64,000 nucleotides of DNA from Channallabes apus (Eukaryota; Chordata; Actinopteri; Siluriformes; Clariidae), in contig CM060108.1 in assembly GCA_030522415.1 (NCBI GenBank), forward strand, positions 34,885,256 through 34,949,255, read 5' to 3'. The translations under genes and the position numbers were made by a program. Below are positions 1 through 13,100 of this stretch, piece after piece (positions within the stretch are counted from its first letter, which is position 1; each line of letters starts with the position of its first letter). Under the pieces are notes generated by a model that was not told where the DNA came from, searched no databases, and saw nothing but the letters and a program-made list of their open reading frames with translations.

Positions 1-948
1 AAATTGTTCTGTAGCCTGACGAGAAGTTAAGAGTGAAATAAAAAACTGATGTTGGAATACCCTTTGTCCCATTAGGGTTTTTTTTTTTTTCTTTTCTTTT
101 TTTTTTGCCCCGCGTGTTTAACAGTGACTAACCGTACAGATTGTGTGAGCAAAAGAAGGAAGGGCAGTGCCTTTACGGTAGTTTTCATCCCATTCTGTCT
201 CATGTACCAGATAGGAGCGATTCAGACAAACAAATTTGCACATAAATAAATGTCTAGGGTTTTTTTTTTTTTTTTTTTTCCTAAGATTAAAAATGCACTT
301 TTTAACCATTTTCACACAATCAGATTTAAAAAATAGATTTGCCAGCGGTTAAGCAAGAACTGTGATCTCGGCTCCAAGTGCGGTTACTGTGGAGTACTGG
401 GAGGGCATCGTGTGTGTGAACAAAAGGCAATACATTAACAGGAAAGAGGATGGTGTGTTGATGAATATTTACAGTTACGTTATGCTAACACCTTTTTAAA
501 AGTGAACACATTAGCATGTTAAAGTGACAACAGTGGGGGAAGTAATCTCAGCCAAAAAAAAAAAAGAGAGAGAACAGGAAATTTTTGAAAGTTGTTAGAC
601 ATTTGTGGTAAGAAGGATTTGAGTCTAGATCACAATCATGATGCGGTATGTGGCTGGTGATGTTCATGCATTTAAATCAAACGTTCCATCAATCATCATG
701 TGACATGGGATGTGTAATGAGCTACATGATGTGTAATGTGACTGTGCACATCCTGATACACTGCCTTTTGAATACCACAGTGTGGTCGAGGCTACGCCAG
801 TAATGTCTTGAGGTTTGATTGTGAAAACACTATTCACATGTGTTTAGTTAGCCTAGAATTCACTCGTTGCTAATAATTAAAGGCGAGTCGTGTCTTGTAA
901 GATATTAATCAATACATATGTTTATTTTTTATTTTATTTTTTTTATAG
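1..948 (+). other. fxr2: Intron of fxr2 (window edge)
   Basis: This is the 3' part of the intron before the first visible fxr2 exon. It ends in a long T-rich tract and an AG at 947-948. It contains homopolymer T runs near 80-107 and 260-280. I see no gene, RNA or complete repeat here. The upstream fxr2 exons, which encode the first Tudor-like domain, lie outside the window. Confidence 0.7.
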
Positions 949-3217
949 CTGGCAACCAGAGAGACAGCTGCCGTTCAGCGACGTGAGGCTGCCGCCTCCA
1001 TCCGACTATCACAAGGACATCGGCGAGGGAGAGGAAGTGGAGGTAAGACGCCCGTTACTCTAGACACCTTTTCTAAGGATCACGCACCTTTTGTTAACCG
1101 TTTCAGTGTGTGAGATCCTCTTGCTGATCACCTTTTGTTCTCAACATGACAGCTGTTGGGGCTGTTAGGACGCAGGGTTGACATTTAGAAAATGCAAAAA
1201 CCACATGGCCACTTGAACACATGCTGCTGTTGGTTTGACCGTAATTTATCTTCATTGAGTATTTGTGGGGTTTTTTGTTTTTTTTACATAAATGTCTGAA
1301 TCTTCCTCAAAGATCTTGAAATGCCCACATGTCACTAGATTTATCAGCATGTCCTGTAACTGAGTTGTAAACAGCTCTGAACGTGCATTACAAATGTAAT
1401 GTTCAAGTCCCCTCTTTGCACGTACCCTCTTGTTTGTACTCACCTGTTTGCACGTCTGCTGTGTTTCAGGTGTTTTCCCGAGCGAACGAACAGGAACCCT
1501 GCGGCTGGTGGCTGGCGAGGGTGAGGATGATGAAAGGCGAGGTGAGTCCGACACTCTGCTAGTTCATCAGCATGGTTTGTACGCTCCTCCTATTCACATC
1601 CAGTTCTAGTTTTGAAGTATAATGTGTATTGAATAGCTGAGTGAGTCTGTAAACTCAGAGGAGACGGAGCGTGTGATTGTTGCTTGAGGTCACAGAGGCG
1701 TTTAGTGATTGTGCATCGTATAGGCACAAAACAGAGATGTTCGTTCTCCAGAGCATATAATGAAATTTTACATCTGTGTTAATAATTTTTACTTGCGATT
1801 TGTGTAAGATTTTGCAGTTAAGTATTAAAAAAAAAAACAGATGATGTCACTACAGTATGTATTACTTGGAGACACTGACTGCTGCAACAGATTTTCAGTT
1901 CAAGCATTACAGTGCTGTGATACACACACATTACTAACGTACATGCATCTAAAGTTTATTGATTGATTAATTAATTAGCCGAGGTGTGCCCATGAGGCAA
2001 GAGGGTTCAGAGGGGAGAGTCTTTGTGAAGTTGTGTATATTTCTCATCTTTAATACCGTGGTTTTATACTGAGCCTGGACTCTGTTTTAACCCAAAGAGT
2101 TTAAACATGAGGCAAAGAAAATGTGAATATATTTGCTGCCTGAATCTTTCTGTCCTCCATTACAGAGAAACCAAATCATCTTAAAAATCAAGTTATGTTA
2201 GCCTGCTAAGATCTCAGGACTAGACACATTTAACCTTCCTATAAAGAAAGACATGCATGCTGTAGCCTGTGGCTTAGGCAGCTTGAAAATGTGTCTTCAA
2301 TTGAACCTTTTATTTATGTTGGTAAAGTGAAGTATATTCCAGGGACGGTTTGTATTTTTATTAATTCTGTAGTCAGTGTTTTTAGGAGTTACAAATAAGC
2401 AGGGTGTGGGGGGGGGGTCCCATAATGCCAGCTTGTATGACTTGAGTGAATAAAAACTTGATTATGTAATAAAAACAAAAAGTTACACTTTGTTTAAAGA
2501 ATCCTATCATCCACAGAGCGATGAATTTGAAGTAACCGTTTTTGTCAGTCGTATTGTTTACTGCCGTAATTCCAAAGGTGATCTTCATACTAGATTTAGC
2601 CAAGCCATGAGCGATGACCATCACACAATGCCGCTGAATCTCAAGCATATGAATGCTGGCGTTCAGGCTCACGTTTGCACCGTGGAGCTTCGCTTTTGCC
2701 CTGGAATGTGAATACGCATGGAGTTGTATCGAGTCTTTTGGGAGCACATTTCGACCTAGTAGCACAGATGCACAGATACATAGAGCTTGACCCAGTTACC
2801 CATAAACATACCTCTAAGACATGACCTCCTCAGTAATGGCAGAAGTGTACAGGCAATGTCCATGCTGGAGCATTTTGATCACGTGTCATGGTTTAAGGAA
2901 TGAAATTGTAAAGAATTGACCCAAATGCTGAAATAGACTTTACCAAATTGAGTGAGCTTTATTTTAAGATATTCTCCATTTCCCCATGATTGCAGCTTGG
3001 CTTAGAACCCAACACTATTATAATCCATTACAGATCTCTCTGTCTCTCTCCGTCTGTGGGTGTCAACAGAGAGTGGTGCGGGCCATCAAAGTGGTGGATT
3101 TTGTGTAGCAGCACCTGGTGAAGATACGGCATAGAGCGAAACACTCAGAGACTCACTCACAGCTTCCCTCCGAGATCCTCTTGCGTTCTATTGCTAGCAC
3201 CTTGGTTAGCCAGCTTC

Positions 3218-3275
<58 letters not shown>

Positions 3276-6200
3276 CATAATCAGTTAAGACAGCACATTG
3301 TTTAATGCTGCACCACATTTCCCGACCTCCTGCTTAAATATGAAGTAAAGCTTGTGTTGTGATCCTTATTCACTCCAGCACAGTAATACATAATCACTCC
3401 TACTGTAGATGTGATGTTATGTGATGGGCTGTAGCTATTGAATATTTTAGTAATCGAGTATTCTACCAAAATTAATCGAGTAATCGGATAAAATGTACTT
3501 TTGCTTAATTAAACAGCAATGTAAAATATATAAGAGAAACAAAGATTAATTGGTTTTCTTTTTAGAAAAATCAACTTTATTAAATACATACAGCATTTTA
3601 TCAAAAATAAACGTTTGCCATTATTCACAATACAAGGAATAGCTTAATACCCCTAGATGCAGTGTTGGGCGCCGTTAGCCGCCACGTTCTGCGAGGTCCG
3701 CAAGCATCCATGAGGGCCGGCAAAAAAATTAAATATGTTTTTAAGGTGGCTTAAACGTTTAATTTTTCGCACGGAAAGATAAAAACGTAATCGCAGCGCC
3801 AAAACTCGCGGTGAATGATGAACTGCACTTCCGGCAGTTCATCATCATTCAGATTAGGGGTATTAAAGTTTACTGAGATGAATTTAAGTGCATTACAGAG
3901 CCATACATTCTTATTAAAAAAATATATATTTAAAATGACTTTAGGGATAAAAAAAAAAAAAAAACTAAGGCAAACATTAAAATAAATAATTATACAACGA
4001 CACTAAGGTGTGCAACTAAACTTTCAGAACTAAAAGTTAAAAAATTTACAGCTCAGGCATAACAAAACTTTACTGACAATTTCTGTCGTTTTCTCTTGGC
4101 TGCTTTCTTCTTCTCTTGGCTCACTGATTTTTTTTAATCCATTTTATAGCCCGAAACAGGACGCTCCATCAAATCAATACATATCTAACTGTTCGCGTCT
4201 CCTTCCGCTTTTTGGTGGACGTAAGCGCCTCTTCTTCGTTGATGTTTACTGGCGGCTTGCATCCGGACGCGCACTTTATCAAAAGCATGCTGTCAACAAA
4301 TAATTGCGCAAAAACATAACTTTTAAAATTAATTAAAAGAAGCTTCGAGGCAGAAGATTTAGCCTCGATCATTTTTTTGTAATCGAATTACTCGAGGAAT
4401 TGTTTCGTCCCTAATGTGATGCTTCTTTTGATTCAACGTCTGATTAAAAATTATGTGATTTCGGGTTAATGGGTTTTGGTTCTGGATCAACATTTAAGCA
4501 TCTCACTTGCTGCAGTGTTGTACGATGCTGTACAAGAGATGTTCATTTGGTCAGAGAAACGCTCGGCAGAAAGAAATTCTTCCTATTGATGACACGAGTT
4601 CACCGATTTATACTGTACATGACTTTCTAGTACATTTATCAACCTAGTCAAAGTGTGTGTGTGTGTGAGGGAGAGAACGGGCATTGTTAGTGTATGACTC
4701 GTCCTTTGTCTGTGTTTCAGAAAATTATTTCTCGATTAGTTGTGATTCTTTAAAGTTTCTACTTGTTTTCGGTTGTATATGAACATCTGCTTTTGTTCAT
4801 CACTAGTTACTTTAACACTTTGTCTAGTTTTAGTCTGTGTGGTCTATTAATGATGTAGAGGCACATTACTGATGTGTGAGGCAAAATCGACTTATTCACG
4901 GAGTCACCATTTGGACATTGTTTCATATTATGTTCATTTCCACAGCTAAAGTTTTCTATATTTGTTTAGCTAAGTTTTCTTAGTTTATATTTTTATCTTC
5001 TATAGCTATATTTTCTGTAGCTGAAGTTTTTCTATATTTTATTTTATTCCATATTTATTTCTTACGGATGATCTTTCTTAAGGTCACGGGCAGTCGTGTA
5101 AACATTATTATTTACATAATCGTACTGTGTATGTGACAAATAATAATTGAATTAGAAATTTTTTATTTTCAGTTCTATGTGATCGAGTATGCTGCGTGCG
5201 ATGCCACATACAACGAAATCGTCACATCAGAAAGAATCCGGCCTGTCAACCCCAACAGCCCGTCTACTCGTAACTCCTTCTACAAAACCACCATCGCTGT
5301 GCCAGAGGACCTCAGAGAAATGTGAGTGCAGTGTGGACTATTAAAATTTTTATAATTATTTATTCAGAGGTTTAATAAACAGTACGTCTGTTAAATTCTG
5401 ATGGCTGTAATACACAGACAGACTCGCACAGTGCGGTTTGGTGTCGTCGTTAGTAAATGATGGTAGACATGGAAGAGGGGAGGAAGGCAGACTGTGATTA
5501 ACGCAATCATTATGTGCTCGATGTGTATTTATTTTTGTCATTTAATAAACAGCTGTTTAAGTGACGGCGTCCACAAAGACTTCAGGAAAGCAATCGGAGC
5601 CAACTGTGTCTTCTACAACTCTTCAGCGAATGAGCTGGTTGTACTGGTCAGTACAATTAAAATTCCTTCCTTCATTCTTCTTTCCTTTTAGTAAATATTT
5701 TTATTATTTTTAACCCGAGTGCACAGTAACGGAACAGGAAACGCTCTCTTTCCACAGTCCACAAATGACTCCATAGTGAAGCGCGCGTCCCTCCTGAGTG
5801 ACATGCATTTCCGCAGCATTCGCACCAAGCTCATGCTCATGTCCCGCAACGAGGAGGCTACAAAACACCTGGAGGTGCGTATGTACACGCATGCGTATGT
5901 TCAACATGCGTTGAAACTTTGTTTACATTGTGTCTAGTTTTTGCATTTTTCTCGATCGCACGTGAGATGAGTGATGATTTAAACTTCGTTTGGATTCGTT
6001 TCCTTCAGACAAGTAAACAGCTGGCATCAGCCTATCAGGAGGAGGTTCGGGTGCGCGAGGATCTGATGGGTTTGGCTATCGGCTCTCACGGTGCCAACAT
6101 CCAGCAGGCCCGCAAGGTACCTGGGGTCACCGCCATTGAACTTGAGGAGGAAAGCTGCACCTTCAGGATCTACGGAGAGGTGCGTGTGTGTGTGTAGTAG

Positions 6201-6772
6201 GGCTGCAACAACTAATTGATAATTATCGGTAATGAAATTCCTTGTCAACAAATGCCGTTATCGATTAGTTGGGCTGCTCACGTTACTGAGGCGCGTGACC
6301 ACAAGATGCACAAATACACACAGATACACAGCCGCTCGCGCAATGGAGGTTACAGAAGCGTCTGCAGGACAAAGCGCTGCGCCCCAAGTCCTCCCAGGTA
6401 TGGGAGCAATTTACATTGAACTCCTCTTATCGGGCGTTAAAACTGAGCTTTTTTCTCCCGGTCGTAGTGTCCAGTGAGCGCGGATGAAGCGCAGAGGGTT
6501 TTCTACACATAGGAGTCAGTGAGAGTGTTCACACAGGCTTTAGTGACGTGTGTTTGTCCGACTGCGCGGTTATACGGTGTCAAAAAAAAAACGTTGCATG
6601 CAGCTTTTTCTTGGCGTTCAAATCCCAACGAACGCAAGGAAAACACTTCTAGTCCGTTTTCTTCACGTTCATTTTACACTTCGGAGGACTGGATATATCC
6701 CATGATCCTACATGCTATACAGAGGGAAATGCGGGAAAAGGACAAAATAAACAGAGAGAACCCAGTAGCGGC

Positions 6773-6803
<31 letters not shown>

Positions 6804-7086
6804 CTCTCCCTACGTCGCCGTATTACGAGAATGTCGTCTAGCAAAATATAAATAAATAATAATTTTTATTTATTGAGACAACAACAAAAAAGGATAAAAT
6901 ACATGAGAGGATCGAAATAATGTATAAACCGTGAAAAGGATGTAGCAAGAGACACTTTCATTAAAAATAATATCATAATAATCTAGAAGTCTATTATTCC
7001 TCTTATTAAGTTTAATTAATTTAAGAGAATTTAAAATTGAGGTCATTCTTAACAACTGAATGTCAGTGTATTTTTTTTTTTTTTAA

Positions 7087-7135
<49 letters not shown>

Positions 7136-10100
7136 GATATATAGATACATACACACACACACTGTATCAACACTGTCAACTTGCCATCTGCAATTATTGT
7201 TAAAAAAGAATGTTGATTTACATAAAATAAGGTTTAAATGTCAAAATTAAAGATCATTAAACTCTATGTGGCTATTGCATTTTTTAAAGTTTACTTTTAT
7301 ACATAAATAATACCCTGATTTATGGTTTTATATAGTTAAGCAAAACAGCAAATTAAAGCGGTCACTTTTTTTTTTTTATCCGATTAATCAAAAAAATTAT
7401 CGGCCAACTAATCGATTATCAAAATAATCGTTAGTTGCAGCCCTAGTATGTAGTTGAGGAAAATGAACACATAACTGCAGTTACGTTGGCACTTCGGTGT
7501 TGTGTGGGGAGCACATGTCGAGGTCCTCTTTACCAGTGATTACTGAAGCAAGAGATTTGAATGCAGTGTAATGTGCCGCAGTGCCTAAAGGTATGCTGTA
7601 AACAAGGCATGGATCAAACACGGCTGGCCCTCTAGCAACTGTAATAAAGGGGATATTCAAGTTTAACGTTGTAATGAAATTAGCATACCTTAAGGACAAA
7701 CGAAACACGTATGACTTAACTGCTGAACGGCATCTTAACGAGCACCCAGCTAATGCTAATTCATCTACAGTACAGGCCAAAAGTTTGGACACATCTTCAC
7801 TCATTCAATGTGTTTTCTTTATTTTACCATTTACGTTGGTAGATTCTCACTGAAGTTATCAAAACTATGAATGAACACATGTGGAGTTATGTACTTAACA
7901 AAAAAAGGTGAAATAACTGAAAACATGTTTTATATTCTAGTTTCTTCAAAATAGCCACCCTTTGCTCTGATTACTGCTTTGCACACTCTTGGCATTTTCT
8001 CGATGAGCTTCAAGAGGTCGTCACCTGAAATGGTTTCCAACAGTCTTGAAGGAGTTCCCAGAGGCGTTTAGCACTGGTGTTTGGCCCCTTTGCCTTCACT
8101 CTGCAGTCCAGCTCACCCCAAACCATCTCGATTGGGTTCAGGTCCGGTGACTGTGGAGACCTTTGTTTGTTAAGTACATAACTCCACATGTGTTCATTCA
8201 TAGTTTTGATGCCTTCAGTGAGAATCTACCATGTAAATGGTCATGAAAAAAAAAAAAACCATTGACAGATAGATGTGTCCAAACTTTCGGCCTGTACTAT
8301 GTCTTGCTCATTTTATTTTCCTAAAAGAATTGTCACGATTATTAAGCTTAATTATCATCATAATGCTGCGTTCTCAATGTCTGAACGTTCTCCGTCCTCT
8401 TCTGTTCTCTCCCTCCTCTACTGTTACTGTGTCAGACCCCAGAAGCTGTGAAACAGGCCAGAGTATATCTGGAATTTAAAGAAGACTCCTTCCAGGTACC
8501 CAGGAATCTTGTAGGTGAGTTTACTTGGTGGAGAAACTGGATGAATGTGACATCTGGCCAACTTTTCGAGTTGGACTAAAATAACAAATTAGCATGTTTT
8601 GTTCCTAAAATAGTTTAGAAGTAGCTCAGATGGACAGCTCTTGTATGAGCAAGTCAGCTTCCTTTCTTTAGAGTCAGTGCTTCATAGCTCAGAGTCATCC
8701 TGGTGACGAGTTTCAGTCTTGATAGCTTAACTCCACCTGTCTGGTTCAGTCCGTTATTGTGTCGAGATCTGAGTGTGTTGAGATCCCAGCGATGCTGAAT
8801 TCCACATGTTTTGCAGTTGATCGTGTTCTCAGTGGGATGAAATGATTCTTCATGGTCGGCTGTTTAAAGGATTGCGTTTTCTCTCAGAAACTTAGGAGTG
8901 TTGTGAAATTATAACTTGAGCGATGAGTGCGAGGTTCAAATCTTCACTGCATAAAATGTGAACTGTAGCTGGTGGAGTAAAACAGCGGCCACTTTTATAA
9001 CCCTCCGTCTTACCATCTAGGCAAAGTTATTGGTAAAAGTGGCAAGATCATCCAGGAAATTGTCGACAAGTCTGGTGTGGTGCGTGTTCGGATCGAAGGC
9101 GACAACGACAAAAAGCTGCCCAGAGAGGAGGTAAAGCACCATCAACACGCCTCACACCCTACCTCGGTACTTACGAAATCTTGCACTCACTTTAGCAAAT
9201 AAATGCACAATAAATCTTCGTCTTTAGCATGTAGATCTAAAGTTAACTTACAATGTGTGTCCTTTTTGTCTTCACCTCTTTCAGGGTATGGTTCCCTTCA
9301 TCTTTGTAGGAACCAAAGAAAACATCAGTAATGCCCAGGCTTTGTTGGAGTACCATGTGGCCTACCTGCAGGTTAGCTGACTTGATGAGGGTACCATGTG
9401 TGTGTATGTTCAGATTAACACAGCTCAAGCAGCACCTGGCGGCTTGGTGCGGTGTCGCCCTACTGGAATTTTGTCGTCCGACTTGTTAACACTTTCAGCA
9501 CGCCATGCTGATGGATAGATCTTGTATGAGCAAGTCCACTTCCTTTTTTTTGGACCCAGTTTTTCTTAGCTCAGAGTCGACTTTATGACGCCAGAGTTTA
9601 ACTCGCTCCGCTTGAGCAGAAAATATAATAAATCCCAGGCCTGATGCATTATATTCTCAATCAGTGGGTTATAATCTCTTTTTATTGATCATAAGCATAT
9701 TTTATGATTAATATATAGATGGATACATGCATGCATGCACATACGCGGACGGACACACACGCATGCATGCATAGATACACACGCACACATACATGATCCT
9801 AAAGCCTATTCCAGATATCCAGAGACAGGTTGTAGCAGTGATTGTACACTGTATACCTTACGTACAGTAGGTGGACAACCACACTGCTCATTACCGTCGC
9901 GCTCACCGCCGTGGAAACGCAGCAGCGGCCAAAATAAACCAGCAGCATTTCAAAATAATTTGTGAAATGCCCACCAGGTGGCGCAAATTGACATTTTCCG
10001 TCGTCTCGGTTTTTAAATATATTTAGAGCTTAAGTCATAATATGTTGTAGTGAAGAAATACTCCAATTATGATAATTTACACATCCAAGTACTGTGTCCA

Positions 10101-13100
10101 ACAAACATGAAAAACTATAAATATAAAAAAAAATATGAGTTAGAAAACATTGGTTTTATTTTGTTTAGACAGACTCTGTTTTTATCTGTTTAGTGTTATT
10201 ATTAAAGAAAACAGCACAAACAACAGCACTAGGGCTTTTTGTCTTTTTCGACAATACTTACAGTTGTTAGAGTTTAAGACATCAAGATTTAAATATAGAA
10301 ATAACTAAAACAAATAGAGCAAACTTCCAGAATAGATAATAAAAAAAATAAATCAATAAAAAAGATGTATGCAGTATAATCGGGGCCTCTCATTACATTA
10401 TTTGCTCGCACTTCGTCTGGCACTGAACCAAAATATATTGTCTTACATTTGTGAATAAAATATCATTGTTTTTTTCAGAGATTTATTTGTGCAAAATAAT
10501 ATTTATGCAATATAATTACAGGCTCTTGATTCGTTATTCGTTTGCAATATAAACCAAAATACATTAACCATATAATATAAACCAGAATATAAACCAAAAT
10601 ATTTAATTTGTTGTATTAAATATTTATGCCGTCTCATAAAGGATCCAGAGATTTCGTTGTACTAAATAATATTTTTGCTGTATAACCATCTTAATTCGTT
10701 AACCGTAGATTTTTTCTGCGATTCAGTTGTACTGAATGATGTTTATGCAGTATAATCAAGCTCTCTTATTTCGTTATTTGTTCGCATTTGGCTTGCACTT
10801 GCTGCATTGCACACTACTGAGCATCCAAGCGTGGCAACGCATGCTTGGTTTAAGTTGGACATTGACGCACATATTGTAAATGAATGTGAATCGTAGGGCA
10901 TTATATTCCTGCCACAATTCTCACAGCTGCACAGTATGTATTGAAATAATAACAATAGTGTTTTTCTTTACTGAATAGAAATATAATTGCGCAACTGTTA
11001 AGCATTAGCCCGTACTTGATAACACAAAAACTTGTGCTGCTGTATAACATCTAACACGAATTTTATGGTCATTTGGTCATGTATGGTTTTCATTTTATTT
11101 TTTTTATTTTTGTCTTTGATGTTAACTACACAAAGCAGTGTCTTCCCACCTGCATCTCCAACATACTGTTTGATTGATGGACATGAGTCCGCATCTGTTA
11201 CATTTTTGGTGACAACAGTTTTTCAGCACACATGTTTTTACTGTGTAGTTCTTACGCGCAGAGAGTACGCCGTTTTAACAGGGGTGGGGATAAGAAAACA
11301 GCAGAGAAACTGACTGGCCATTTTAATAATTCATTGATACGTTGATGTCTTTGGTTTCGGCTGTGAGTGGATGCGCTGTAGTAATCCACGTTTTATACAA
11401 ATTACATAAGCTGATTTTTCCCCCCATTAATTTATATAAAAGCAGACATTTCGCTTTCTGTATCTGTATTTCAGTCATGATATACTAACATATTTTTGCT
11501 GTGTAGTGCGCGCGCGTGCAACATCTCACAGGCGAGCCTCCACACAGCAGACCAAATCGTCATTAGCGCATCCCTCCCCCTAAACAGCGCAGCAAGGAGC
11601 ATTTACATTTAAACAGGTTTTACAGGTTTGTTACTGAAGAACTGTGGCAGCGGGCACACCTAAAAATAAATGCAGGATTATTTTTTTATTGTTTTATATA
11701 AATAAAAATGCTTTTATAAATGTGGGCTACTGTTATCTACTTCAAATATTTGTTAAAACAGCCAGGAAACTCACTCTGACCATTTTAATAATTCATTGAT
11801 AAATTAGTGATTCCTTTGGTTTCGGCTGTGCTGCTGAAGGTGATCATGTCGTCATGTCGTCTCCGCAGCAGTGAGCGCACCTATAATTCACTTCTCATAC
11901 GAATTACATAATCTAATAATTTTTTTCATTAGTTTATATTAAAGCAGATATTTCGCTTTCTATAAGTATATATTTTTCACGTCTGTGCGGCGAGTATACA
12001 CGGAGTTTGGGTTCATTTTCTGACGCGCTCAAGTTCACCAAAATCAATACAGAACCCCGTTTAGTGTAATTTATTTAACAAAATCATAAAGTTTTTTCGT
12101 CATTGTGAGTGCACCTAAATAAAAGTAGAGTCTTATAAAAGCTACAAATTTAAAGAACACAAAATATAAGATGACACAAGACCCTACACGTGTAGCTTTT
12201 CTAATTACACCTAATAAAAAGGTTCAGTGTGTTAACGTTTACGTTGCTTAAATTCGATCCTAAAAAACTCAATTTAATTTTAATTATAAATTTGTACTGT
12301 AATGTTACTACTGTGATTATGAATTCGTTTAATTACAATGTTTCACTTTATTTTATCTGCAACAACGTGTAGCTGTGGACGACCAGCGCCTCATTAAGCC
12401 TGGAGAGAACGAACTGATGCCTGAGGCGTCAGTCTATAGTTATATAGCGCCACTCAGCGGTAAAAGCCAGCAAACACACAAACCCAAATGCTGACGCCAT
12501 ACACCGGCGACAGTAGAAGTCACATACTGCTTGTGCACCCACTGTACTGTATAGTGAGTATACCCAGGGTAATAAATACATAAATAAAAGCGTGTGAAAT
12601 ACAGACAAATTGCATCAGGCGTCCTTCATATAGAACCACACTTAGCCTATAAATTTCTGTGGTTTAATATATCCGTTTATCTTCTCTTCACAAAACCGAG
12701 AAAGGGGAAAATGTATCTGAAGAAGAAAAAGTTCTGCTTTCTTTTTTTTTTCTTTCTCCACCACATTCATCTTTTTTTTATTTATTTATTTTTTTTATAA
12801 TCATTCTGTATCTGTAAATACTGGCATGAGAAAATATTTTCATCGCCAGCAGCATCACACTAAGCAAAGAAGCTATCCAAATTAACGGCTGTCTTTTTAT
12901 CTCCACCCAAACTTGCTGACAGGCGAGGCGAGATGCAGATGAACTCGATCACACCATATCACTGTTTTTTTTTGTTTTTTTTTTCTTTCTTTCTTTTTTT
13001 TTTATCCAAGATTCGATCCCACTGCAAGATGACGAGTTAGTGTAGATGTCAAAGAGACGTACAATTTTGATTATCTGTTCAGATGCCAGGCGGCGGCCAT

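Noticed and set aside
9735..9800. CRISPR-like short repeats (GCATGCATGCA, ACACACGCA)
   Set aside because: Simple-sequence repeat in an animal intron without spacers or a regular unit.
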